From positions 1-64,000 of the forward strand of contig RQOL01000451.1 in NCBI GenBank assembly GCA_013076295.1: DNA of 64,000 nucleotides, read 5' to 3'. The first letter of the stretch is position 1; each line of letters starts with the position of its first letter. Below, piece after piece: positions 1-12,341 of this stretch. The stretch is from Sanderia malayensis. Taxonomy: Eukaryota; Cnidaria; Scyphozoa; Semaeostomeae; Pelagiidae. The notes below the pieces were generated by a model. It ran no database searches and was not told the origin of the DNA. It worked only from the letters and a program-made list of their open reading frames with translations. The translations under genes and the position numbers were made by a program.

Positions 1-2384
1 TTGCGCATAATTCCACGAAAGTTCAGCAAGAATAAATTGTGATACTCTTTTAGCTACTTTTTTCAGTAATTTTAACATTCATTCCCACAATTTACATTAA
101 TAAAAATTAACTTTCATTCCCACAAATTACACCATTAAAAGTTAGCTTTTATTCCCGCAACTTACACTAATCAAAATTAACATTCATTCCCACAATTTGC
201 CGATGATTCCCCGTCAGTTCAGTGAAAAAAAATTGTTATAGACTTTTAGTTACTTTTTTCAGTAATATTAACATTCATTCCCACAATTTACACTAATAAC
301 AGATAACACTGATTCTCAATATTTAGACCAATAAAAATTAACTTTCATCCCACAATATACAACAATAAAAATTAACTTTTATATCCGCAACTTACACTAA
401 TCAAGATCAACATTCATTCCCACAATTTGGGCATGATTCCACGTCAATTCAGCGAAAACAAATTGTTATACACTTTTAGTTACTTTGTTCAGTAATATTA
501 ACATTCATTCCCACAATTTACACTAATAAAATATAGCACTCATTCCCACAATCTACACCAATAAAAAAATACTTTTATTCCCGCAACTTACACTAATCAA
601 AGTCAAGATTCATTCCTACAATTTGTGGATGATTCCACGAAAGTTCAGCGAGAACACATTGTGATACACTTTTAGCTACTTTTTTCAGTAATATTAACAT
701 TTAATCTCACAATTTACACTAAAATAAGATAACACTCATTCCCACACTTTTCACCATTAAACATTAACTTTTATTCCCGCAACTTACACTAATCAAAATG
801 AACATTCATTCCCACAATATGCGCATGATTCCACAAAAACTCAGCGAGAACAAAATGTTATACAATTTTAGTTACTTTTTTCAGTAATATTAACATTTAA
901 TCCCACAACTTACACAAAAATAAGATAACACTCATTCCCACAAATTACACCATTAAAAGTTAATTTTTATTCCCGCAACTTACACTATTCAAAATTAACA
1001 TTCATTCCCACAACTTGCCCATGATTCCCCGTCAGTTCAGTGAAAAAAAATTGTTATAGACTTTTAGTTACTTTTTTCAGTAATATTAACATTCATTCCC
1101 ACAATTTACACTAATAAAAGATAACAGTCATTCACACAATTTATACCAATAAAAATTTACTTATTCCGCAACTTACACTAATGAAAATTTAGATCCATTC
1201 CCACAATTTTTGCATGATTCCACGTCAATTGAGTGAAAGCACATTGTGATACACTTTTAGCTACTTTTTTCAGTAATATTAACATTTAATCTCACAATTT
1301 ACACTAAAATAAGATAACACTCATTCCCACACTTTTCACCATTAAACATTAACTTTTATTCCCGCAACTTACACTAATCAAAATGAACATTTATTCCCAC
1401 AATTTGCGCATGATTCCACGTCAATTGAGTGAAAGCAAATTGTTATACACTTTTAATTACTTTTTTCAGTAATATTAACAATCATTCCCACAATTTACAC
1501 TAATAAAATATAACACTCATTCCCACAATTTACACCAATAAAAAATAACTTTTATTCCCGCAACTTACACTAATCAAAGTTAAGATTCATTTCTACAGTT
1601 TGTGGATGATTCCACGAAAGTTCAGCGAGAACAAATTGTGATACACTTTTAGCTACTTTTTCAGTAATTTTAACATTCATTCCCACAATTTACACTAATA
1701 AAATCTAACTTTCATTCCCACAAATTACATCATTAAAAGTTAACTTTTATTCCCGCAACTTACACTAATCAAAATTAACATTCATTAAAACAATTTGCTC
1801 ATGATTCCACGAAAATGCAGCGAAAACAAATTGTTATACACATTTAGTTACTTTTTTCAGTAATATTAACAATCATTCCCACAATTTACACTAATAAAAG
1901 ATAACACTCATCCCCACAATTTACACCAATAAAAAATAACTTTTATTCCCGCAACTTACACTAATCAAAGTTAAGATTCATTCCTACAATTTGCGCATGA
2001 TTCCACGAAAGTTCAGTGAAAAAAAATTGTTATAGACTTTTAATTACTTTTTTCAGTAATATTAACATTCATTCCCACAATTTACACTAATAAAAGATAA
2101 CACTCATTCCCACATTTTTCACCAATAAAAATTAACTTTTATTCCCGCAACTTACACTAATCAAAACTAACATTCATTAAAACAATTTGCGCATGATTCC
2201 ACGAAAATGCAGCGAAAACAAATTGCTATACACTTTTAGTTACTTTTTTCAGTAATATTAACAATCATTCCCACAATTTACACTAATAAAAGATAACACT
2301 CATTCCCACAATTTACACCAATAAAAAATAACTTTTTTTCCCGCAACTTACACTAATCAAAGTTAAGATTCATTCCTACAATTT

Positions 2385-2580
2385 GCGCATGATTCCACGA
2401 AAGTTCAGCAAGAATAAATTGTGATACATTTTTAGCTACTTTTTTCAGTAATTTTAACATTCATTCCCACAATTTACACTAATAAAAATTAACTTTCATT
2501 CAAACAAATTACACCATTAAAAGTTAACTTTTATTCCCGCAACTTACACTAATCAAAATTAACATTCATTCCCACAATTT
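2385..2580 (+). repeat. Representative 196 bp monomer
   Basis: Typical unit. The head (about 69 bp) runs from GCGCATGATTCC to the T-rich TACTTTTTTCAGTAAT stretch. It is followed by three full 34-35 bp subrepeats, ending TTTACACTAATAAAAATT, AATTACACCATTAAAAG and CAACTTACACTAATCAAAAT, and then a fourth subrepeat cut after CCCACAATTT, where the next head begins. This four-step pattern holds for most of the window, so monomer length changes mainly by whole subrepeats. Confidence 0.9.
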
Positions 2581-2810
2581 GCCGATGATTCCCCGTCAGT
2601 TCAGTGAAAAAAAATTGTTATAGACTTTTAGTTACTTTTTTCAGTAATATTAACATTCATTCCCACAATTTACACTAATAAAAGATAACACACATTCCCA
2701 AAATTTAGACCAATAAAAATTAACTTTCATCCCACAATATACAACAATAAAAATTAACTTTTATATCCGCAACTTACACTAATCAAGATTAACATTCATT
2801 CCCACAATTT
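2581..2810 (+). repeat. Representative 230 bp long monomer
   Basis: A monomer with one extra 34 bp subrepeat, recognised by CCAATAAAAATTAACTTTCA followed by TCCCACAATATACAACAATA and TTTATATCCGCAAC. The same five-subrepeat unit recurs at roughly 0.2-0.4, 15.1-15.3, 17.1-17.3, 18.1-18.3, 19.4-19.6, 20.9-21.1, 26.6-26.8, 27.4-27.6, 29.8-30.0, 37.4-37.6, 38.7-38.9, 44.8-45.0 and 47.2-47.4 kb. It therefore marks copies of larger blocks. Confidence 0.85.
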
Positions 2811-4650
2811 GCGCATGATTCCACGTCAATTCAGCGAAAACAAATTGTTATACACTTTTAGTTACTTTGTTCAGTAATATTAACATTCATTCCCACAATT
2901 TACACTAATAAAAGATAACAGTCATTCACACAATTTATACCAATAAAAATTTACTTATTCCGCAACTTACACTAATGAAAATTTAGATCCATTCCCACAA
3001 TTTTTGCATGATTCCACGTCAATTGAGTGAAAGCAAATTGTTATACACTTTTAATTACTTTTTTCAGTAATATTAACAATCATTCCCACAATTTACACTA
3101 ATAAAATATAACACTCATTCCCACAATTTACACCAATAAAAAATAACATTTATTCCCGCAACTTACACTAATCAAAGTTAAGATTCATTCCTACAATTTG
3201 CGCATGATTCCACGAAAGTTCAGCAAGAATAACTTACGATACATTTTTAGCTACTTTTTTCAGTAATTTTAACATTCATTCCCACAATTTACACTAATAA
3301 AAATTAACTTTCATTCCCACAAATTACACCATTAAAAGTTAACTTTTATTCCCGCAACTTACACTAATCAAAATTAACATTCATTCCCACAATTTGCCGA
3401 TGATTCCCCGTCAGTTCAGTGAAAAAAAATTGTTATAGACTTTTAGTTACTTTTTTCAGTAATATTAACATTCATTCCCACAATTTACACTAATAAAAGA
3501 TAACAGTCATTCACACAATTTATACCAATAAAAATTTACTTATTCCGCAACTTATACTAATGAAAAATTAGATCCATTCCCACACGTTTTGCATGATTCC
3601 ACGTCAATTGAGTGAAAGCAAATTGTTATACACCTTTAATTACTTTTTTCAGTAATATTAACAATCATTCCCACAATTTACACTAATAAAATATAACACT
3701 CATTCCCACAATTTACACCAATAAAAAATAACTTTTATTCCCGCAACTTACACTAATCAAAGTTAAGATTCATTCCTACAGTTTGTGGATGATTCCACGA
3801 AAGATCAGCGAGAACAAATTGTGATACACTTTTAGCTACTTTTTCAGTAATTTTAACATTCATTCCCACAATTTACACTAATAAAATCTAACTTTCATTC
3901 CCACAAATTACATCATTAAAAGTTAACTTTTATTCCCGCAACTTACACTAATCAAAATTAACATTCATTCCCACAATTTACACTAATAAAAGATAACAGT
4001 CATTCCCACAATATACAACAATAAAAGTTAACTTTTATTCCCGCAACTTACACTAATCAAAATTAACATTTATTCCCACAATTTGCCCATGATTCCCCGT
4101 CAGTTCAGTGAAAAAAATTTGTTATAGACTTTTAGTTACTTTTTTCAGAAATATTAACATTCATTCCCAAAATTTACACTAATAAAAGATAACACTCATT
4201 CACACAATTTATACCAATACAAATTTACTTATTCCGCAACTTACACTAATGAAAATTTAGATCCATTCCCACAATTTTTGCATGATTCCACGTCAATTGA
4301 GTGAAAGCAAATTGTTATACACTTTTAATTACTTTTTTCAGTAAAATTAACAATCATTCCCACAATTTACACTAATAAAAATTAACTTTCATTCCCACAA
4401 ATTACACCATTAAAAGTTAACTTTTATTCCCGCAACTTACACTAATCACAATTAACATTCATTCCCACAATTTGCCCATGATTCCCCGTCAGTTCAGTGA
4501 AAAAAAATTGTTATAGACTTTTAGTTACTTTTTTCAGTAATATTAACATTCATTCCCACAATTTACACTAATAAAAGATAACACTCATTCACACAATTTA
4601 TACCAATAAAAATTAACTTTTTTTCCGCAACTTACACTAATGAAAATTAA

Positions 4651-7600
4651 CATTCATTCCCACAATTTGCGCATGATTCCACGTCAGTTCAGCGAAACCA
4701 ATCTGTTATACACTTTTAGTTACTGTTTTCGGTAATATTAATATTCATTCCCACCATTAACACTAATAAAAGATAACACTTATTCCCACATTTTACGCCA
4801 ACAATATTTAACTTTTATTCCCGCAACTTGCGCATGATTCCACGTCAAATCAGCGGGAACAAATTGTTATACACTTTTAGTTACTTTTTTCAGTAATATT
4901 AACATTCATTCCCACAATTTACACTAATAAAATATAACACTCGTTCCCACAATTAACACAAATAAAAATTAACTTTTATTCGCGCAACTTACACTAATCA
5001 AAATTAACATTCATTCCCACAAGTTGCGCGTGGTTTCACGTCAATTCAGCGAAAACAAATTGTTCTGGACTTTTAGTTACTTTTTTCAGTAATATTAATA
5101 TTCATTCCTACAATTTACACTAATAAAAAATAACACTCATTCCCACAATTTACACCCAAAAAATTTACTTTTATTCTCAAAACTTACACTAATGAAAATT
5201 GACATTCATTCCCACAAATTGCGCATGATTCCACGTCAATTCAGGGAAAACAAATTGTTTTACACTTTTAGTTACTTTTTTCAGCAATATAAACATTCAT
5301 TCCCACAATTTACGCCAATAAAAACTAACTGTTTTCCCTGAACATACACTAATCAAAATTAGGATTCATTCCCAGAAACTGCGCGTGAGTCCATGTCAAT
5401 TCAGCAAAGACAAATTGTTGTACACTTTTAGTTACTTTTTTCAGTAATATTAACATTCATTCCAAAAGTTTACACTAATAAAAGATAACACAAATTCCCA
5501 CAATTTACACCAATAAAAATTAACTTTTATTCCCGCAACTTACACTTATCAAAATTAGCATTCATTCCCACAAGTTGCGCATGATTCCATGTCAATTTAG
5601 CGAAAACAAATTGTTATCCATCTTTAGTTACTTTGTTCAGTAATATTAGCATTTTCTCGCACAATTTACACTAATAAAAGATAACACTCATTCCCACCAT
5701 TTGCACCCAAAGAAAATTAACTTTTATTCTCGTAACTTAAGCTAATCAAAATTAGCATTCATTTCCACAAGTTGCGCATGATTCCACGTCAATTCAGCGA
5801 AAACAAATTGTTATCCATTTTTAGTTACTTTGTTCAGTAATATTAGCATTCATTCCCACAATTTACACTAATAAAAGATAACACTCGTTCCCACAATTTA
5901 TACCAATAAAAATTAACTTTTATTCCCGCCACTTACACTAACCAAAGTTAGCATTCAATCCCACAAACTGCGCATGATTCCACGAATGTTCAGCGAGAAC
6001 AAATTGTTATCCATTTTTAGTTACTTTGTACAGTAATATTAGCATTCATTCCCACAATTTACACTAATAAAAGATAACACTCGTTCCCACAATTTATACC
6101 AATAAAAATTAACTTTTATTCCCGCCACTTACACTAACCAAAATTAACATTCACTCCCACAAACTGCGCATGATTCCACGTCAATTCAGCGAAAACAAAT
6201 TGTTATCCATTTTTAGTTACTTTGTTCAGTAATATTAGCATTCATTCCCACAATTTACACTAATAAAAGATAACACTCGTTCCCACAATTTATACCAATA
6301 AAAATTAACTTTTATTCCCGCCACTTACACTAACCAAAGTTAACATTCAATCCCACAAACTGCGCATGATTCCACGAATGTTCAGCGAGAACAAATTGTT
6401 ATCCATTTTTAGTTACTTTGTTCAGTAATATTAGCATTCATTCCCACAATTTACACTAATAAAAGATAACACTCGTTCCCACAATTTATACCAATAAAAA
6501 TTAACTTTTATTCTCGTAACTTAAGCTAATCAAAATTAGCATTCATTTCCACAAGTTGCGCATGATTCCACGTCAATTCAGCGAAAACAAATTGTTATCC
6601 ATTTTTAGTTACTTTGTTCAGTAATATTAGCATTCATTCCCACAATTTACACTAATAAAAGATAACACTCGTTCCCACAATTTATACCAATAAAAATTAA
6701 CTTTTATTCCCGCAACTTACACTAATCAAAATGAACATTCATTCCCACAATTTGCGCATGATTCCACGAAAGTTCAGCGAGAACAAATTGTTATACACTT
6801 TTAGTTACTGTTTTTCAGTAATATTAACATTCATTCCCACAATTGACAATAATAAAAGATAACACTCATTCCCACAATTTACACCCAAAAACTTTACTTT
6901 TATTCTCAAAACCTACACTAATGAAAATTAACATTCATTCCCACAAACTGCGCATTATTCCACGTCAATTCAGCGAAAACAAATTGCTTCACACTTTTAA
7001 TTACTTTTTTCAGCAATATTGACATTCATTCCCACAATTTACACTAATAAAAGATAACACTCATTCCCACAGTTTACCCCAATAAAAATTAACCTTTATT
7101 CCCGCAACTTACACAAAACAAAATTAGAATTCATTCCCACAATTTGTGCATGATTTGACGTCACTTCAGCGAAAACAAATTGTTATACACTTTTTGTTAC
7201 TATTTTCAGTAAAATTAATATTCATTGCTATAATTTACACTAATAAAAGATAACACTTATTCCCACAAGTTACACCAATAGAAATTAACCTTTATTCCCC
7301 CATTAACACTAATCAAAATAAACATTCATTCCCACAATTTGCGCATGATTCCACGTCAAATCAGCGGGAACAAACTGTTATATAGTTTTAGCTACTTCTT
7401 TCAGTAATATTAACATTCATTCCCACAATTTACACTAAAAAAGATAACACTTATTCCCACAAAGTACACCAATAGAAATTAACCTTTATTCCCCCATTTA
7501 CACTAATCAAAATTAACATTCATTCCCACAATTTGCGCATGATTCCACGTCAAATCAGCGGGAACAAACTGTTATATAGTTTTAGCTACTTCTTTCAGTA

Positions 7601-8118
7601 ATATTAACATTCATTCCCACAATTTACACTAAAAAAGATAACACTCATTCCCACGATTTAAACCAACAAAAATTAACTTTTATTCCCGCAACTTACACTA
7701 ATCAAAATTAACATTCATTCCCACAATTTGTGCATGATTTGACGTCACTTCAGCGAAAACAAATTGTTATACACTTTTTGTTACTATTTTCAGTAATATT
7801 AATATTCATTGCTACAATTTACACTAATAAAAGATAACACTTATTCCCACAAGTTACACCAATAGAAATTAACCTTTATTCCCCCATTAACACTAATCAA
7901 AATTAACATTCATTCCCACAATTTGCGCATGATTCCACGTCAAATCAGCGGGAACAAACTGTTATATAGTTTTAGCTACTTCTTTCAGTAATATTAACAT
8001 TCATTCCCACAATTTACACTAAAAAAGATAACACTTATTCCCACAGGTTACACCAATAGAAATTAACCCTTATTCCCCCATTTACACTAATCAAAATTAA
8101 CATTCATTCCCACAATTT
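4651..8118 (+). repeat. Satellite array, diverged zone
   Basis: The same 34-35 bp subrepeat architecture but with distinctive variants. Near 5.6-6.7 kb the heads read TTATCCATTTTTAGTTACTT followed by CAGTAATATTAGCATTC. From 7.1 kb the heads read GTCAAATCAGCGGGAACAAA with TATAGTTTTAGCTACTTC, and subrepeats are shortened to TATTCCCCCATTTACAC. The GTGCATGATTTGACGTCAC head appears near 7.14 and 7.73 kb, about 585 bp apart, which suggests a three-monomer unit. No gene is seen. Confidence 0.92.
7156..7163. promoter_or_regulatory. TGACGTCA palindrome in monomer head
   Basis: Perfect 8 bp palindrome identical to the consensus CRE/bZIP site. It arises because the usual head GATTCCACGTCAATTC is here GATTTGACGTCACTTC. 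The same palindrome lies at 7740-7747 and 25223-25230. A chance product of repeat divergence is the simplest explanation; binding is not shown. Confidence 0.3.
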
Positions 8119-10350
8119 GCGCATGATTCCACGTCAAATCAGCGGGAACAAACTGTTATATAGTTTTAGCTACTTCTTTCAGTAATATTAACATTCATTC
8201 CCACAATTTACACTAAAAAAGATAACACTCATTCCCACGATTTAAACCAACAAAAATTAACTTTTATTCCCGCAACTTACACTAATCAAAATTAACATTC
8301 ATTCCCACAATTTGCGCATGATTCCACGTCAATTCAGCGAAAATAAATTTTTATACATTTTTAGTTACTTTGTTCAGTAATATTGAAATTCATTCCCACA
8401 ATTTACACTAATAAAGAATAACAATCATTCCCACATTTTTCACCAATAAAAATTAACTTTTATTCCCGCAACTTACACTTATCAAAATTAAGATTCATTC
8501 TCACAAGCTGTGCAAAATTCCACGAAAATTCAGCGAAAACAAATTGTTATACACTTTTAGTTACTTTTTTCAGTAGTATTAACATTCATTCCCACAATTT
8601 ACACTAATAAAAGATAACACTCATTCCCACAATTTACACCATTCAAAATTAACTTTTATTCCCGCAACTTACACTAATCAAAATTAGGATTCACTCCCAC
8701 AATTTACACTAATAAAAGATAGCACTCTTTCCCACAATTTACACCATTCAAAATTAACTTTTTTTTTCGCATCCTACACTAATCAAAATTAACATTCATT
8801 CCCACAATTTGCGCATGATTCCACGTCAATTCAGCGAAAAACAAATTGTTATACATTTTTAGTTACTTTGTTCAGTAATATTAACATTCATTCTCACAAT
8901 TTACACTAATAAAAGATAACACTCATTCCCACATTTTTCACCAATAAAAATTAACTTTTATTCCCGCAACTTACAATAATCAAAACTAACATTCATTAAA
9001 ACAATTTGCGCATGATTCCACGAAAATGCAGCGAAAACACATTGTTATACACTTTTAGTTACTTTTTTCAGTAATATTAACAATCATTCCCACAATTTAC
9101 ACTAATAAAAATTAACTTTCATTCCCCCAAATTACACCATTAAAAATTAACTTTATTCCCGCAACTTACACTAATCAAAATTAACATTCATTCCCACAAT
9201 TTGCCTATGATTCCCCGTCAGTTCAGTGAAAAAAAATTGTTATAGACTATTAGTTGCTTTTTTCAGTAATATTAACATTCATTCCCACAATTTACACTAA
9301 TAAAAGATAACACTCATTCACACAATTTATACCAATAAAAATTAACTTTTTTTCCGCAACTTACACTAATCAAAACTAACATTCATTAAAACAATTTGCG
9401 CATGATTCCACGAAAATGCAGCGAAAAAAAATTGTTATAGACTTTTAGTTACTTTTTTCAGTAATATTAACATTCATTCCCACAATTTACACTAATAAAA
9501 GATAACACTCATTCACACAATTTATACCAATAAAAATTAACTTTTTTTTCGCAACTTACACTAATCAAAACTAACATTCATTAAAACAATTTGCGCATGA
9601 TTCCACGAAAATGCAGCGAAAACAAATTGTTATACACTTTTAGTTACTTTTTTCAGTAATATTAACAATCATTCCCACAATTTACACTAATAAAAGATAA
9701 CACTCATTCCCACAATTTACACCAATAAAAAATAACTTTCATTCCCACAAATTACACCATTAAAAGTTAACTTTTATTCCCGCAACTTACACTAATCAAA
9801 ATTAACATTCATTCCCACAATTTGCCGATGATTCCCCGTCAGTTCAGTGAAAAAAAATTGTTATAGACTTTTAGTTACTTTTTTCAGTAATATTAACAAT
9901 CATTCCCACAATTTACACTAATAAAAGATAACACTCATTCCCACAATTTACACCAATAAAAAATAACTTTTATTCCCGCAACTTACACTAATCAAAATTA
10001 ACATTCATTCCCACAATTTGCCCATGATTCCCCGTCAGTTCAGTGAAAAAAAATTGTTATAGACTTTTAGTTACTTTTTTCAGTAATATTAACATTCATT
10101 CCCAAAATTTACACTAATAAAAGATAACACTCATTCACACAATTTATACCAATAGAAATTTACTTATTCCGCAACTTACACTAATGAAAATTTAGATCCA
10201 TTCCCACAATTTTTGCATGATTCCACGTCAATTGAGTGAAAGCAAATTGTTATACACTTTTAATTACTTTTTTCAGTAATATTAACAATCATTCCCACAA
10301 TTTACACTAATAAAAGATAACACTCATTCCCACAATTTACACCAATAAAA
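8119..10350 (+). repeat. Higher-order block, copy 1 (offset 2250)
   Basis: About 2.2 kb of satellite whose first 1.97 kb recurs almost base for base 2250 bp downstream. Shared private variants include AAAATAAATTTTTATACATT at 8338/10588, GAAAATGCAGCG heads and the ATTAGTTGCTTTTTTCAG variant near 9.25/11.5 kb. It contains a 301 bp monomer (8510-8810) with three extra subrepeats, marked by TTAGGATTCACTCCC and TTTTTTTTCGCATCCTACAC. No gene is visible. Confidence 0.88.
8510..8810 (+). repeat. 301 bp monomer with extra subrepeats
   Basis: Distance from the variant head GTGCAAAATTCCACG to the next GCGCATGATTCC is 301 bp, that is 196 plus about three 35 bp subrepeats. It carries the diagnostic words GATAGCACTCTTTCCC and CGCATCCTACAC. 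Related extended units recur near 10.76, 16.4, 18.7, 20.2, 23.3, 40.4 and 47.7 kb. Confidence 0.8.
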
Positions 10351-10368
10351 AATTCAAAATTTTTCAGT
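10351..10368 (+). other. Aberrant junction between satellite blocks
   Basis: After CACCAATAAAAA the expected subrepeat sequence (about 60 bp) is missing and replaced by about 16 bases reading roughly TTCAAAATTTTTCAGT, directly before a GCGCATGATTCC head. The downstream base begins copy 2 of the 2250 bp block, so this is a rearrangement breakpoint rather than a subrepeat variant. Confidence 0.75.
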
Positions 10369-12341
10369 GCGCATGATTCCACGTCAAATCAGCGGGAACA
10401 AACTGTTATATAGTTTTAGCTACTTCTTTCAGTAATATTAACATTCATTCCCACAATTTACACTAAAAAAGATAACACTCATTCCCACGATTTAAACCAA
10501 CAAAAATTAACTTTTATTCCCGCAACTTACACTAATCAAAATTAACATTCATTCCCACAATTTGCGCATGATTCCACGTCAATTCAGCGAAAATAAATTT
10601 TTATACATTTTTAGTTACTTTGTTCAGTAATATTGAAATTCATTCCCACAATTTACACTAATAAAGAATAACAATCATTCCCACATTTTTCACCAATAAA
10701 AATTAACTTTTATTCCCGCAACTTACACTTATCAAAATTAAGATTCATTCTCACAAGCTGTGCAAAATTCCACGAAAATTCAGCGAAAACAAATTGTTAT
10801 ACACTTTTAGTTACTTTTTTCAGTAGTATTAACATTCATTCCCACAATTTACACTAATAAAAGATAACACTCATTCCCACAATTTACACCATTCAAAATT
10901 AACTTTTATTCCCGCAACTTACACTAATCAAAATTAGGATTCACTCCCACAATTTACACTAATAAAAGATAGCACTCTTTCCCACAATTTACACCATTCA
11001 AAATTAACTTTTTTTTTCGCATCCTACACTAATCAAAATTAACATTCATTCCCACAATTTGCGCATGATTCCACGTCAATTCAGCGAAAAACAAATTGTT
11101 ATACATTTTTAGTTACTTTGTTCAGTAATATTAACATTCATTCTCACAATTTACACTAATAAAAGATAACACTCATTCCCACATTTTTCACCAATAAAAA
11201 TTAACTTTTATTCCCGCAACTTACAATAATCAAAACTAACATTCATTAAAACAATTTGCGCATGATTCCACGAAAATGCAGCGAAAACACATTGTTATAC
11301 ACTTTTAGTTACTTTTTTCAGTAATATTAACAATCATTCCCACAATTTACACTAATAAAAATTAACTTTCATTCCCCCAAATTACACCATTAAAAATTAA
11401 CTTTATTCCCGCAACTTACACTAATCAAAATTAACATTCATTCCCACAATTTGCCTATGATTCCCCGTCAGTTTAGTGAAAAAAAATTGTTATAGACTAT
11501 TAGTTGCTTTTTTCAGTAATATTAACATTCATTCCCACAATTTACACTAATAAAAGATAACACTCATTCACACAATTTATACCAATAAAAATTAACTTTT
11601 TTTCCGCAACTTACACTAATCAAAACTAACATTCATTAAAACAATTTGCGCATGATTCCACGAAAATGCAGCGAAAAAAAATTGTTATAGACTTTTAGTT
11701 ACTTTTTTCAGTAATATTAACATTCATTCCCACAATTTACACTAATAAAAGATAACACTCATTCACACAATTTATACCAATAAAAATTAACTTTTTTTCC
11801 GCAACTTACACTAATCAAAACTAACATTCATTAAAACAATTTGCGCATGATTCCACGAAAATGCAGCGAAAACAAATTGTTATACACTTTTAGTTACTTT
11901 TTTCAGTAATATTAACAATCATTCCCACAATTTACACTAATAAAAGATAACACTCATTCCCACAATTTACACCAATAAAAAATAACTTTCATTCCCACAA
12001 ATTACACCATTAAAAGTTAACTTTTATTCCCGCAACTTACACTAATCAAAATTAACATTCATTCCCACAATTTGCCGATGATTCCCCGTCAGTTCAGTGA
12101 AAAAAAATTGTTATAGACTTTTAGTTACTTTTTTCAGTAATATTAACAATCATTCCCACAATTTACACTAATAAAAGATAACACTCATTCCCACAATTTA
12201 CACCAATAAAAAATAACTTTTATTCCCGCAACTTACACTAATCAAAATTAACATTCATTCCCACAATTTGCCCATGATTCCCCGTCAGTTCAGTGAAAAA
12301 AAATTGTTATAGACTTTTAGTTACTTTTTTCAGTAATATTA
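10369..12341 (+). repeat. Higher-order block, copy 2 (offset 2250)
   Basis: Near-exact copy of 8119-10091 in the same register; for example GCGCATG at 8119 and 10369, and CCCATGATTCCCCG at 10021 and 12271. Only scattered differences are seen (GTTCAGTGAA versus GTTTAGTGAA; one T-run length). After about 12.34 kb the match continues only with an extra monomer (offset 2447 at 10101/12548). Confidence 0.88.

Larger units (their letters stand above)
1..4650 (+). repeat. Satellite array, left zone
   Basis: Head-to-tail monomers of about 196 bp (for example 2385-2580), AT-rich and poor in G on this strand. Heads alternate between GCGCATGATTCCACG, GATGATTCCCCGTCAGTTC and GTGGATGATTCCACG types. Each head is followed by 34-35 bp subrepeats built on CATTCATTCCCACAATTTAC. 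A segment at about 1-520 recurs at about 2382-2902 (offset near 2382), and its first head recurs again near 3196, so the zone is built of multi-monomer units. No gene or RNA is visible; reading frames here are closed or are translations of the repeat. Role unknown. Large one-orientation arrays like this are typical of centromeric or pericentromeric heterochromatin, which is inference here. Confidence 0.95.
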
